Assembly (NCBI GenBank): GCA_963678705.1
Contig: OY783208.1
Location: 1,736,001 to 1,800,000 of the forward strand
Direction of reading: 5' to 3'
Origin: Panorpa germanica
Taxonomy: Eukaryota > Arthropoda > Insecta > Mecoptera > Panorpidae
Length of the DNA: 64,000 bases
The translations under genes were made by a program, and so were the position numbers. This document shows positions 10,404-22,673 of the stretch, piece after piece (within the stretch, counting starts at the first letter, position 1; each line of letters starts with the position of its first letter). The notes beneath the pieces were generated by a model, which did not search any database, had not been told where the DNA came from, and saw nothing but the letters and a program-made list of their open reading frames with translations.

Positions 10404-11736
10404 TTAATTCATTCCATAAACACAATCGACAGCAAAGAATCCTCTTTCACAATAATCGCCAACAATTTCGCTGTTATCACAAATTTTAAATCTGTCTAGA
10501 AGGTTTGAAATTTTGGTTTGATCTTCTTCACTACTGTCATCTTCTTTCATTATTTGTTCGACCATTTTCTGTGCACTAAAATCACCATTTTCGTTAAGAA
10601 CTCCAAATTTACTGAAAGCACAAGTTAGCATACATTTTAGCTTGTGATCATTTTGATCATAAACACGGTTTCTTTTATATGTATTTATGGCGGTAACATC
10701 CGCTTCCGTTTGTTGTAGGCAAGCTGCGTCATTAAAGCCAAGTCGTTGCTGTAATTGAAATTTTTGTGAGTGTTAATATAGATGCATATAAATCAGGGGC
10801 GGTTTCCTAATATTTACTAATACTTTATGATTTTAGGTTGTGTATATTTAATAATAATCTAAGTTTTAAATTTAATGCGTTTTTGACTTGGTTTTTATTC
10901 ATTTAAATTCGTTTTAATTTAGTTCTCTTTGAATTAGAAGGACAATGTTTTTGAAACACAAACTTAAGGAGGTACAGGACGTACCGTCAATGCAAAAAGT
11001 TTATCTCTCGGTAATACGAAATGCAGAATACGAAGTACATGAGGGACGAGCAAATATTGGGACTGTACCTTTGAAAATGAATTTTTCAATTCCCTATTAA
11101 ACTGCTTTTTGTTTGTTAAAATGATTTTTTATGCATATAAAAGTTAAATAAATGAAAAATTACCTATAATTAATATCAAATTTATATTAATTCAATTTAA
11201 ATTCAAGTTAAATATTTTGAAAAAGGAATAATAAATTTGGCAACGCTGTAAATTTACGTGTGTTGACGCATGCGTGATTTGGTTCTTTGACAAATAAATT
11301 GTTATATTTTATAAAATATTTATTCCGATTTTGAATTTCCCGCTCAAATTGGCATTTGCAACGTTGCCGGCTTATAACCTACATTTACTGTTTCTTAAAG
11401 GTTTTATTTAAATATTTTCGTAAATAGGTATCCTTTTGATAATTTTCTTTTTGCAATAGTTACAGAAAAGATTCTTTTATATACACCTAGTTTTTGAAAG
11501 CCGTGTCACCATTTTTTAATAGTTAAAAGTTATATTATGTGGTGAAATTGATCTAAAAATTATGATTTGTATGGAAAATGACTATTTTTAATCATGTATA
11601 AAAAGAAAACTATGAACCCTAAGTCTCTAAAATTTTGAGACCTCCTTAATTTGAGGTAAAACTCTAAAACATATTTTAAACTTACTGCGGAAACAACTAC
11701 TAGGCAAGTCAAAGCCAAAAACACAAAAACTTTCAT
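10404..11736 (-). CDS. Odorant-binding protein (classic six-cysteine OBP)
   Basis: Exons 11686-11736 and 10404-10748 on the minus strand join in phase to 131 aa. Exon 1 encodes a 17-residue hydrophobic signal peptide. Exon 2 contains the OBP cysteine pattern: C1 in the A-A-C context, C2-x3-C3 (K-C-M-L-T-C), then C4, and C5-x8-C6 (C-E-R-G-F-F-A-V-D-C), ending six residues later. OBPs are small secreted helical carriers of odorants, pheromones or other hydrophobic ligands. C1 sits only ten residues into exon 2, so a small extra exon for the start of helix 1 could be missing; none was found. The intron is almost filled by a TTAA-1 element (10964-11649). Confidence 0.83.
10964..11649. mobile_element. 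TTAA-1 element, copy 1 (shortened), in the OBP intron
   Basis: Starts TTAAGGAGGTACAGGACGT and ends CCTCCTTAA, so both TTAA sites remain. About 85 bp before the right end is deleted compared with copies 15185-15945 and 42191-42950. Its right edge lies 37 bases from the 5' splice site of OBP exon 1. Confidence 0.88.
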
Positions 11737-12560
11737 TTTGTAATGTTTTTCAAACGATTTCTAAAAAATATAATTTCTTACTGAAGATGCATATTCAAAA
11801 TATTGAATTATGTCAGAGATAAAGAGGATTACTGATTAAATGATGACCCTAAGGTCACAATAATTTGATAAGAAAAATAACATACCTAACTTTAAAGACG
11901 GCAAAGTTCCAACATTTCAATAAGTGATAAGATGTATTTATAAAAATATATTTATTTGTAATCAGATATATGTGTAAGTATATTTGCATAAGTTGCAGGG
12001 GTAATAGTCTAACCACAACCAAACACGTTCCAACAAGTTTCAACTTGCAAACGAATCAAATATTTATTTCAAATTCAAATATTTTGTTAGATTGATCTGG
12101 AAACTATATCCATCTCTTTCCTTCAACAGGCAGTTGAACAAAGTGTCTCAAGCTCGTCTTTATCTGTAACACATCCACCGACATAACCCTAACACTAAAT
12201 TCAATTGTTTACTTTAGAAATATTTTTAAAACAATATTGCTGTCTCTTTCTTTCACATATAAAAATCTTATGCACTGCTCTAACACATTGTAATAATTTT
12301 TCTCTAAAATGAAACATTGCAAAATAATGAACAGAACTTGTGATGACTTACCGGTCATTGACCTCGGTGCAGGTGTGCGAATATAAACAAAACACGATGC
12401 GTTGTTGCCATATTTACATTATTAAAATTCGAGCAATGTTTTAATGAATTTACAACGTTGCACGATCGATATACTTAAAGATAAATAATTGTAATAAATT
12501 TAATTATTAATAATTTTTATTCTAATTAATAATAAATTATTCTTGTTCCATAAACTCAAT
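11737..12560. other. Upstream region of the OBP gene
   Basis: Expected to hold the OBP promoter for transcription leftwards. A 62-codon open frame at 11855-12043 (minus) lacks an ATG start and matches no family, so it is not annotated. No repeat was delimited. Confidence 0.35.
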
Positions 12561-13114
12561 GGACTTGTGTCCTATGTCTTAATTTCTATGCAACTGTACA
12601 ACATTCCAAGGCATGTGACCTCACGTCCGCTATGTTACTATCTCTTTTATACAACAGAGCGTAAAAGAGATAGCATATTCATGACAAGTTTACAGTTTAC
12701 CAACCTTACAACTCATAAATCTCTGCTATATGTATTTATATATCAAAATATCAAATATTATTTACAGCTATTTCAAGGAACAATAAAGTTTCAATATTAT
12801 GTCTGCCTTAACAGGGTTAAATAAAATAGAAACTTATTATTCTTTGATTTGACTTGATTATTCGACTACCAACAGCTACAAAACATTACCACAGCACTGA
12901 CCTACTCAACAAATAACTGACGTTAAAATGCATTTCACGTCATACAAATATGTCCGACCATTTCTAGCGCTAAAACTACAATTCAAACTTTTAATTGCTA
13001 TATCTCCGTCAACATTTAGATATTTAATAAAATAGACACGCCAATACACATTTATTAACATCAATTTCAATCAACAATTGAAAAATCGACCACTAAAAAA
13101 TGAGGACACAAGCC
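12561..13114. mobile_element. Family A element, copy 4, with hairpin insert
   Basis: Begins GGACTTGTGTCCTATG and ends AGGACACAAGCC. Internally it carries a hairpin-forming segment with CTATCTCTTTTATAC and its complement around 12640-12680, also present in copy 7 (22928-23460). This defines a subfamily. Confidence 0.88.
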
Positions 13115-13190
13115 ATTAAAAAGTTAATCATTTATTTGTCGCGCCTGATCAATATGCAACTTTTTATACTATTATTTATTTATTAGAATT

Positions 13191-14269
13191 ATTTATAACA
13201 GCGGTTCTCAAAGTGTGGGGCGCGACCCCAAAGGGGGGCGCAATGATGGCTCAGGGGGGGCCCAAAGCTTGGTTGAAAAATGAATTATATTTACTTACAA
13301 AATAATAAAGCAAACTTTTTATTTTTAAAATTACAACAAGTGTATAATTTTTAGTCAACGTCGTAAGAGTGCCGAACATTTTATTTTTTTAAATTATCAG
13401 AAAATACAGAAAAAAGATGCAAATCTTCTGTAATGGACTGAAAAGGTGAAAAGCTTTGTAATGAAGCTAAGTTTGTATGAGTGCGGTCTGAAAAGTGACA
13501 ATTTGAAGCTATTTCCTTATTTTAAAATTATGATTGAAGAAATGAATCTCAAAACTATTCCAACCAATGCAAAGAAATGCTCTCTTAAACATTTAGAAAT
13601 CCTCAAATCTCGTTTTAAAAAATATTTTAATGAGAACTTGGATGGTTTGGCATGGATTCAAAACCCGTTCAAACCATCAGTCGATGAGTGCTCCCTCAAC
13701 ATGAAGGAAAAAGAAAACCTCATTGACCTCCAAGGTGACACTGGGCTTGAAATGAAGTTTTAAGAATCTTCTATCACATCCTTCTGGATTGGTGTACAAA
13801 AGGAACACCCAATTTTGAGTGAAAGGGCATTGAAAATACTCACTTCATTCGCCACCACATATTCTTGTGAAACTGAGTTTTCTGCTCTAGCTGCCATGGA
13901 GAGTAAATATCGTTCAAGACTGGTTGTGACCAAGGAACTAAGAGTAGCGTTATCAGAACTGACACCGCGTTTCAAGAAGCTCTTTTAATTATTATTGCTT
14001 TTAATTACAAATATCAATTATGTACTATAGTAGCTAAAATAATTAAATAAATTGTAATTCTTTGTATAGAATTTGTTGTTTGATTACGATTAAACCTATT
14101 AGAGTATGCATAGAATGTGCAAAACTTAATCAAATAAAAATTGACTGTAAAATGTCAAATGCGACTCCCTTATAATATATAGTACGCTTACATGTGGGGG
14201 GGCCCGGCTTACAGCTGGATTATGCAGGGGGGCTCGAAGTAAAAAAGTTTGAGAACCGCTGATTTATAA
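13191..14269. mobile_element. hAT transposon remnant with intact 8-bp target duplication
   Basis: Element 13199-14261 has terminal repeats CAGCGGTTCTCAAA / TTTGAGAACCGCTG. The 8-bp duplication ATTTATAA is perfect at 13191-13198 and 14262-14269. The 8-bp duplication and CAG...CTG ends are the hallmark of the hAT superfamily. At ~1.06 kb it retains only the C-terminal part of a transposase. Confidence 0.95.
13446..13988 (+). pseudogene. hAT transposase C-terminal region (ZBED/SCAND3 type), one nonsense codon
   Basis: The frame from ~13446 runs to a TAA at 13761-13763 and continues in the same frame to TAA at 13986-13988. The second part carries the hAT dimerisation motifs: F-W-I-G, H-P-I-L-S-E-R-A-L, T-Y-S-C-E-T-E-F-S-A-L and K-Y-R-S-R-L. 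This is typical of ZBED5/SCAND3-like transposases. The N-terminal BED finger and most of the DDE domain are absent, so the product is inactive. Confidence 0.88.
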
Positions 14270-15184
14270 GATTTTCTACATTTCTTGAAAAGAAAGAAGA
14301 TTATACTCTCTGTAGCAGATGTATATTGAAGCCTGAGATACATTCACACTAGATAGAATGGAATCTGTTGATACAGTACATATTTGGTCAGAGTCCAATG
14401 GGAAATTTCTGGAAAGGAAAACAAACCCAGAGAGTGCGAGAGTAAAAGAAGACCTAATAAGGAAAATGGTCATTGAAAATTGAAAGAAAATAGCTGCAAC
14501 AACGCATGATGAAAATTAATAAAACACCAATTATTTATATCTGCATATTCAATGATGTATAATAGTAATATTTAACAAAACAAAATATTTTTAAAAATTA
14601 AATTAACACATATGTTATATTTTACAACTTATAATCCCCAATTTATTAACTCCGCTATCTTCAAATTAATAATTTCAATTTGTTTAATGTCACATCTGAT
14701 AACAAATTATAAAATTACAACAAGAGCACTTATTTTGTAACTTTCTCGAAGGCTTGCGTCATTAATTTGCTTAATGTGTAATAATAATAAATGAATATTA
14801 CCTAGTTCAATTTATGACGCACGATGTCCGAAAGAAAATACAAAATAAGTAAGATAAAAATAATATAAATAGAAAATTTATAAAAATAAAATGCAATATA
14901 TAATATAAATTAATTATATTATTAGAATGTTAAAATACTCAATGGCTTTCAAAAGAAACCACTTGTTTTTTTCATTTATTTATTTAATCCTCTGTTTTGT
15001 AACTTTATATAGGGGGCACTTTTTACTTTACTTTTTTAATAAACTCCAAAATTTGATTAGTGTCTTCATGAGGAGCGTAACGAAAGAAGAGCGCTACAGA
15101 CCATGTCCGAACATTGCCCCCCCCCCCCATTTTGATATATATTTTTACTACAGGTTTACATTATAAATTTTTTAAACCATGGAT
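14270..15184. other. Intergenic, AT-rich
   Basis: No gene was seen. Short open frames here match nothing. A poly(C) run occurs at about 15119-15128. Confidence 0.4.
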
Positions 15185-15945
15185 TTAAGGAGGTATAGGA
15201 CGTACAGTCAATGCAAAAAGTTTATCTCTCGGTAATACGAAATGCAAAATACGAAGTACATGAGGGACGAGCAAATATTGGGACTGTACCTTTGAAAATG
15301 AATTTTTCAATTCCCTATTAAACTGCTTTTCGCTTGTTAAAATGATTTTTTATGCATATAATAGTTTAATAAATTAAAAATTACCTATAATTAATATCAA
15401 ATTTATATTAATTCAATTTAAATTCAAATTAAATATTTTGAAAAAGGAATAATAAATTTGGCAACGCTGTAAATTTACGTGTGTTGACGCATGCGTGATT
15501 TGGTTCTTTGACCAATAAATTGTTATATTTTATATAACATTTATTCCGATTTTGAATTTCCCGCTCAAATTGGCATTTGCAACGTTGCCGGCTTATAACC
15601 TACATTTTCTGTTTCTTAAAGGTTTTATTTAAATATTTTCGTAAATAGGTATCCTTTTGATAATTTTCTTTTTGCAATAGTTACAGAAAAGATTCTTTTA
15701 TATACACCTAGTTTTTGAAAGCCGTGTCACCATTTTTTTATAGTTAAAAGTTATATTATGTGGTGAAATTGAGCTAAAAATTATGATTTGTATGGAAAAT
15801 GACTATTTTTAATCATGTATAAAAAGAAAACTATGAACGCTAGATCTCTAAAATTTTGAGACAGCATGTATTTTAACTATTTGTATCGACCCTACAAATT
15901 TCACAACGTTTTCATCATTTACGTTAACGTCCTGTACCTCCTTAA
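15185..15945. mobile_element. TTAA-1 element, complete copy
   Basis: Starts TTAAGGAGGTATAGGACGTA and ends ACGTCCTGTACCTCCTTAA, 761 bp between and including TTAA sites. The terminal inverted repeat is about 15 bp. There is no transposase. Confidence 0.92.
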
Positions 15946-16906
15946 TTAATTGTTAGCAACATATTTTAGCAAAGTAAAAATGTACATTTCATTTAATTTA
16001 AAGATAATAGGTATAATTTTAAATATATCTTAATTATGCATAGCCCCCCATTATTCTCGATACGCTCCTGATCTTATTTAAGGCCTCGCATCATTTCTCA
16101 TCATAAATTAAATATATTTCATCTTTAAGGTGTCGCAAAATTGTGTATTTCTTAGATTTTACGATTCTGGTAATAAAAAATTGCAACAAATTGGCAGCCA
16201 TTTAGAGATAAAATCAAAAACTACAAGAAAAAATAAGAACAAATATAAATAACTACATTTATTTGGTGCTAAAATAATTTTTATTGAAATGCTGGCGTAT
16301 TTTCCAAGACTAGTTAATAATTGTGAGTGTATTTTTGGGCCCTTTGTGATTTTTCACTTTTAAACACAGTCTGCTTGTAAAGCTAAACAAAAATTAAATA
16401 ATACTTATAATTGTGTGCCGCTTTTTATCGAAATAACATTTATAAAGGCACCAGGTGAAAACTGCAGCTTCAAATTTGATAAGGTGCTTATAAAAATATA
16501 AATGATATTTAAAAAACACCACTTTAAAGATTGATTTCATTGCATTGGCTTTATTTATGGTCGTCTTTATTCAGATAGTCCAAAAATAGATAATTAACAT
16601 AGTTCTTAAACCGAAATAAAACTTTTTCAATTAACTTTCTTGCAAAAACATTTCTTCAATTCATCAAATTATTAATTTTGAGATAAATTCTTATAAAAAA
16701 TAATTAATGTATAAAAATCATTAAAATTTGTAAATGTGAAATGAAAAAATGTTTATACTATTAAATTTATCTAATACTTTATTCGATTTAAAACGGAAAT
16801 TGTAGTTTTTCCCAAAAAAACGACGTGCACCTTAAAAAACCTGCAACATAAAAGAAATTTAAATTAGCAAATATTCAAACCATTATATCTCTGTTGAAAA
16901 TAGACT
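15946..16906. other. Intergenic, AT-rich
   Basis: I see no gene, RNA or delimitable repeat here. Confidence 0.35.
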
Positions 16907-17146
16907 TGTGTACTAATTTTTTAGGGGTTTTAGAGCTCTGCATATGACGTGACAGAATAAATAAGTAATCGATATTACTTTTCCTTTTTTATAATCATCG
17001 CAATATAAAACTTATGTGATGCACAATCCATATCTCCTAACATATAAGAAGTTATTAACAAATAATTGTACATTTGAGGTTCTAGTAACCCACTTTATCA
17101 ATATATAGTACACTTTTATAGAAATTAAGACATAAGACACTAGCTC
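16907..17146. mobile_element. Degenerate family A relative
   Basis: Begins GACTTGTGTACTAATTTTTTAG and ends in the family A right half (GGTTCTAGTAACCCACTTTATC...AAGACATAAGACACTAGC). The middle is deleted or diverged, so this looks older than the other copies. Confidence 0.7.
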
Positions 17147-17194
17147 ATTACAAAGGATATAATTAGCTAATTATCCTAAAAGTTTGAAGCCAAT

Positions 17195-17779
17195 GGACTT
17201 GTGTCCCATTTCTTAATTTCTATAAAACTGTACTATATATTGATAAAGTGGGTTACTAGAACCTCAAATGTTCAATTATTCGTTAATAACTCCTTATATG
17301 TTAGGAGATATTAACAATTAAAAAAGTCATTTTGTCTCTTTAATTATTAAAGGGATTCAACGTTGTACACATTCCAAATGCATGTGACATCACAATCCTA
17401 CAGCTCATAAATCTCTGCTATATGTATTTATATATCAAATATTATTTACAGCTATTTCAAGGAACAATAAAATTTCAATATCATGTCTGTCTTAGCAGGG
17501 TTAAATAAAATAAAAACTTATTATTCTTTGACATGACTTGATTATTTTGACTACCAACAGCTACAGAACATTACCACAGCACTGACCTACTCAACAAATA
17601 ACTGAAGTTAAAATGCATTTCACGTCATACAAATATGGTCGACCATTTCTAGCGCTAAAACTACAATTCTAACTTTTAATTGCTATATCTCCGTCAACAT
17701 TTAGATATTTAATAAAATAGACACGCCAATACACATTTATTAACATCAAGTTCAATCAACAATTGGAGGACACAAGCCC
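17195..17779. mobile_element. Family A element, copy 5
   Basis: Begins GGACTTGTGTCCCATT and ends AGGACACAAGCCC, flanked by AT on both sides. It lies ~110 bp downstream of the TFIIB stop codon. Confidence 0.9.
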
Positions 17780-17892
17780 ATTCATTTTATAATAAAACTA
17801 ACTAAGAATAAAGTAATACTTTGTTTTTTTTCTTACCATAACAAAGAATAATAATAGTAATATATATATTTATTTAGTTAAAAAATCACAGA

Positions 17893-20800
17893 TCACATCT
17901 GGGGCAGCTGGTCGATCGGTGTAACAAATTTAAAGTTCTCTGGGAAAAGTTTCACAGCTGATGGATACAGCAATTTGTAAGACTGCCTGATCGTCACATC
18001 AGCAACACCTGCCACATCACCAATTTCCTTCTGGCTTCGCTTTTCTTCACTCGCCTAAAAGAAAATCACAAGAATGGAATTAGAAAATTGATAAGAAAGC
18101 ACAAATTACACAACTAAAAATGGTCGTTCCATATAAGATGCTGTTTGTAAGATCATAAATATGGTGTAGTAATATTTAAAAATAGTTTTGGACAAGAAAG
18201 TTTAATTCTAGTGCAATAAAATATGGTGTGGTCTTGTGGGGACACTGATTCCAAGCAATTAGCGTATTTAGAGCCCCCGTAAGAGATATTCAAATATAAT
18301 ATGATCCAAAGTTCCTTCTTCACCACATTGACATCTATCGTCGGATTTAATATTAATTTTGTACAGGTGAGCTGGACAGGTGAGTTTTACAATGATTACT
18401 TTTGATTCTGATTATAGTTGATATCATTTTGCGGGGCTCATTTCTAAACCATCTTTTCTTACTTAAATTTGGATGCAACATATAATAATCTCTTCCTTTT
18501 AACTGACTTTTGTTAATGAAATCTTGGTTTCTCAAATTGAAGTTTAATTTTTTGATTATATTAAAAATTTCATATGAAGGTAATTTCACTTCATCTCAAT
18601 TTCCAAATTTATTGATTCCTTTGCCAATTTATCCGCAATTTCGTTTCCTCTTATTCCACAATGTCCTGGTATCCACATAAATTTTATGGTATTATTGTTA
18701 TTCATTAAATTGAAATACACCCCCTTAATTTTGCGTGTCAAAATATCATTATTTGATTTGTTATCATTAGAATTTAAATTTTTTAAAACACTTAAAGAAT
18801 CCGTTATTATTATAATTTTATTATTGTTGATATTTTCATTAATTTCCAATGCTTTTAATATTGCTAATTGTTCTCCAGTATAAGAGCTAACTTTGTTATT
18901 TCATTTAAATTTATCAAATAATAAATGTATTTGTTCATATTTAGCAAATCCTGATTTATTTCTTTCTAAATCAATGGACCAATGCATCTGTACATATTAT
19001 TTTTGTAAAATTTGTAATAAATTGATGCATTAGATTTAAAAACATTTCATTATTTATCGCATTATTAAATGATTTTGCTAATAATTTTGTATTAATATGA
19101 ATTATTGAAATATTTAGAAATTTGTAAAATAGAATTATAAAATGTGAAATATGTAAAAAAAATGTTTGATGGTGGCTATGACGAATAAAAGTCAAGGCAA
19201 ATAAATTCCGTCAATTTGTTATCTACTTTTTATAGAAATTAAAGTGGTCTATTTTATAACTTCTGACGATGTTTCAAAGCCCTATAATTTACAAATTAGG
19301 CTACTTATGCCAGTTTCAAGGCATGAGATCCATTTTGCGTTTTATTTAAGGTCTTCTGATAGTTTCGCGTAAACTTACATAGCTTAGTTTAGAAAATACA
19401 GGTCGTGATTCAGTATACTCACTTGTGACGCCATATAGATAGAAGCAGCTGCCACAGAGATCGGAGATCTTCCAGGAACAATATCCAACTCAACAGCTTT
19501 CTTCGCAATATGTGTAGCAGCTTTCTGGACGGAATTTGGCAGATTTAAAGTAGCACAGAATCGTGACATAAAGTCAGCTGTTGTGATCAACTCGACACTA
19601 GTCTCCAAAGCCTTTAGGATCAATTTGAAACATCTACCAATTTCTCTTTTGCTAACTTTACTAATTGCACAAATTTCTTTGAATGTTCGAGGTACTCCTT
19701 CTTGGCGACAAGCTATATAAAGACAGGCTGAAGATATTGCGTCGTTTGCTCGACCTTTGAGATTCTTGCCATCATGTACCTAAAAGAAAATGTGAAATTT
19801 TAAATATTTAGACTTGATAAAATGAATAAACCAAAATCTCAACCGAAAATGTTTAATTTTTAAAGTTATAGGGACAAATTATATGCTCGTAGCTGGGTTG
19901 CATAAGGAACTTGAAGAGAGAAGAAGTACTAAAAGAGGCAGTGAAGGGAAGCAGGAGAAAGAAAGAAGTAGCGAGGAAACAGTTAAACTTCAGTTCAGAA
20001 AAATAAAGGATTTTCGGAAAGGAGATAAGGACAAGAGATAGATGACGAAGATAGAGACAATAATAAAATAGTAAAGGAAGAGAGTTAAGAAGAAATAGTA
20101 AAGATAGAGCGTCTATGCCTGTAATAGACATAAGTGGAGAAGTGAAAACGAAGAGTGAAGGCAGGAAGGATAGTGAAAAGATAATAGAGGGTTTGTCGAG
20201 AGGAGACAAGGAAGGCAAGAGGTGATAGATGAAGATACAGGCAATAAGGAAGGAGAAGCAGGAAACGGTGTGAATAAAGGAGGTGTAGGGGACATGAAGA
20301 GAGAAGATCAAGAAAAGAAGAAACAGAAAGTACTATTCGAAGTAGTAATAGTCTAGAATAGTTTAAGTTTAGTTTTTAACTTTGAATTTATATGAAATGC
20401 ATTAAGAAATATAATAATGTAGATTGTAAAGCCGAAAGGCACACAATTAATATAATAAATAACACTAGATATTAAATATATTGAATCTTATATAATTTTA
20501 GATGATTCTTGACAATTTAAACAGGAATTAATGAATATTTTACTTATACCACACAATATCTCAAAAACGCCATTAAAATTATATATATTTATAAATTTAA
20601 TCCATTAGACACATTGCATAATATTCTTTATACGTTCTTTTTGTAAAAGTTATTAACAATATTAAATTAATACAGGGCAATACAATAATCTCAAAGATTT
20701 TTCAATTGTTGATTGAAATTGATGTTAATAAATGTGTATTGGCGTGTCTATTTTATTAAATATCTAAATATTGACGGAGATATAGCAATTAAAAATTTGA

Positions 20801-22673
20801 ATTATAGTTTTAGCGCTAGAACTGTGTACAACGTTGAATCCCTTTAATAATTAAAGAGACAAAATGACTTTTTTAATTGTTAATATCTCTTAACATATAA
20901 GGAGTTATTAACAAATAATTGAACATTTGAGGTTCTAGTAACCCACTTTATCAATATGTAGTACACTTTTATAAAATTTAAGACATAGGACACAAGCCCA
21001 TGCGACTTATTTTAGTTTAGTAACTTTTGTCACCTCAACGATGTTATTTTACAAAAACAAAAATTTCTTTGTTGCGAATTAATTCTTACAAATAAACAAT
21101 TTTAAAACAACTGTTTTCTGTGTTTATTTGCACCTTGAAATAGTTGATTCTCTGTGAGACACCCTGTATATATAAAACTATGAATACCCCCCGATTTAAT
21201 AATGGTAATAACAATTTCCATTTGTTTTAAAACTGTAACTGTAAAATAGTTTAGTCGTAAAGATATTGATTAATTTTATTTGAAGTAAAATCGAAATTAT
21301 AATTAAACTGAAGCCGAAAAAATTTGAGATTACATCGACGAACTACGAGATATTTTACATTAGGACGTTTTATCATGAGATGCATGTTCTATGTTAATTT
21401 ATATCAATATACCACTGTATTGAAAGTAATAAAAGTGCATATTACATCCAAATATCTAGCCTATACCGAATAAAGATATAAATTTATTTAAATTGGTCAC
21501 TTCTATGGTGTTGTGGACTTATATATGTGGACTACACCGCTGCTCAATAAGTTTATGGTTACGTATGTAGATAATTAATTAAATTTGGTACAACTGTACT
21601 ATAATTATTTATTAAAAACATAAAAATGATATTAAGAATTAAGTTTATTTGAATTACCGAAATTGACACGTGTTTTTTAACCTTTAGAAATGAACATGTG
21701 GCCAAAGAACGCATAGGCCTGCATCTCCGACTTGTTTTACGTTCAAAAATGTATTTAAGAACGTTAAAACAGGTACCAAAAGTAAATTTACTCATAAATA
21801 GACCTAATTTTGAGATTAAATGGTGTAATATGTAGTTCAGAACGCATAGCTTGAAAGCGGGGCCTTAACTTTCGCCATACGCATTAAAACCCTTTAAAAA
21901 ATTAGGTAAAAACGACGATTTTTCGCTAGAGTAGGTCTGGGGGCTCTTGGACCCCCTAAATAATACCGTGGAAGTAGTATACTTACTTGTTTAAACAAAT
22001 TATTAGCTCTATCAACAATAGTCTTCGGCAAATTTATCCTATCAGCCATATTATTTATTTCTCTAAATGCATTTATTAAAGTTCTATCAGAACTGCTCAT
22101 TGTTCGTCTATTTTGATATTTAGAAACTCCAAAACCATCGAAAGAGGCATCTCCACGACCTGGACCTGGAAATACAAACAGTGAATATAAAAAATATGTA
22201 TTTTGATATAAGTAGAACAAGTTTTTACGTACCGATCATTGTTGATAAATCACCACCACTTAGAAGTGGATTTTCTGGGCCACCAACACGAGATGGATCC
22301 GCTCCTGCCTTTTCATTACTAAATGTTCTCCATTCTGAACCAACATCGATAACTCTAAATAATTTACGTGTTTAAAAATTAACAAATTTAAGTTTTCTGT
22401 CAAATATAAACAATGTGTATTTACCTGTCCCCTACAACAAGACCACATTCTGAACATATTTGATCTCCAGCACGATAATCCTCTATAAGATGAGCTTCTG
22501 GATGTGCTGGACAACAAACTTTATTCGTACTTCTATAAGGAAAATAAATAAACACGGATAAAAATAAAAATAAAAACCTAACCTAACCTATTTGACGTAT
22601 AATGTATAAATCGTTTATAAAAATAATTATAATAATAGTTAAATTATAGAACGTACCCTGATGATGAAGCCAT
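17893..22673 (-). CDS. TfIIB: Transcription initiation factor IIB (TFIIB), complete, 6 exons
   Basis: Minus-strand exons 22657-22673, 22425-22532, 22233-22354, 21987-22165, 19423-19779 and 17893-18054 join in phase to 314 aa, close to the 315 aa remembered for Drosophila. All introns are GT-AG. Residues about 12-38 form the N-terminal zinc ribbon with ligands C13, H16, C32 and C35. The conserved B-reader/linker follows ([12 protein letters not shown], then R-T-M-S-S-S-D-R). Two cyclin folds fill the rest, with D-R-I-N-L-P-K in repeat 1 and [10 protein letters not shown] in repeat 2; the C-terminus is I-D-Q-L-P-Q-M. TFIIB bridges TBP-promoter complexes and RNA polymerase II in the nucleus. Exon 1 codes only five full codons. 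Introns 4 and 5 hold transposons, but the coding sequence is intact. Confidence 0.97.
18285..19200 (-). mobile_element. LINE remnant with RNase H domain, in TFIIB intron 5
   Basis: On the minus strand, ~19000 to 18590 reads an RNase H domain of a non-LTR retrotransposon: [19 protein letters not shown] and [16 protein letters not shown] one-base deletion at ~18590 separates it from the C-terminal tail (18353-18589). The tail contains the same frameshift as the copies at 33521 and 59431 and includes a C-x-C-G...H-x4-C knuckle. Bases ~19105-19160 on the plus strand resemble the 3' end of another copy in opposite orientation. The element is inactive. Confidence 0.85.
19850..20345. repeat. A/G-rich low-complexity tract in TFIIB intron 4
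   Basis: About 450 bases are strongly purine-rich on the plus strand (repeated GAAGAGAG, AAAGGAGA, GATAGA words). The 152-codon open frame on the opposite strand is a by-product of the bias (Ser/Leu/Phe-rich). No protein family is recognisable. Confidence 0.6.
20699..20999. mobile_element. Family A element, copy 6 (internal deletion), TFIIB intron 4
   Basis: Left internal segment (TTCAATTGTTGATTGAAATT) to TTTAGCGCTAGAACTG, then directly the right part from GTACAACGTTGAATCC to AGGACACAAGCCC. About 300 bp of the middle is missing. Confidence 0.87.
21000..21986. other. Remainder of TFIIB intron 4
   Basis: No exon was seen. A 78-codon minus-strand open frame (21559-21795) matches nothing. The motif GACACCCTGTATATATA near 21160 resembles ends of Tc1/mariner elements but has no partner. 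Confidence 0.4.

Noticed and set aside
10980..11100. A ~38-codon open frame (M-Q-K-V-Y-L-S-V-I-R...F-S-I-P-Y-stop) repeated in four TTAA-1 copies.
   Set aside because: The few base differences between copies inside the frame all change the amino acid (Lys/Glu, Glu/Asp, Pro/Arg/Gln), and one copy has a stop just upstream. There is no sign of protein-level selection.
11855..12043. Possible signal-peptide exon of a second OBP.
   Set aside because: There is no ATG, no following six-cysteine exon and no consistent splice phase.
19853..20311. 152-codon minus-strand frame, hydrophobic, possible membrane protein.
   Set aside because: It is the complement of a purine-rich low-complexity tract; the Ser/Leu/Phe composition follows from base bias and it lies inside a TFIIB intron.
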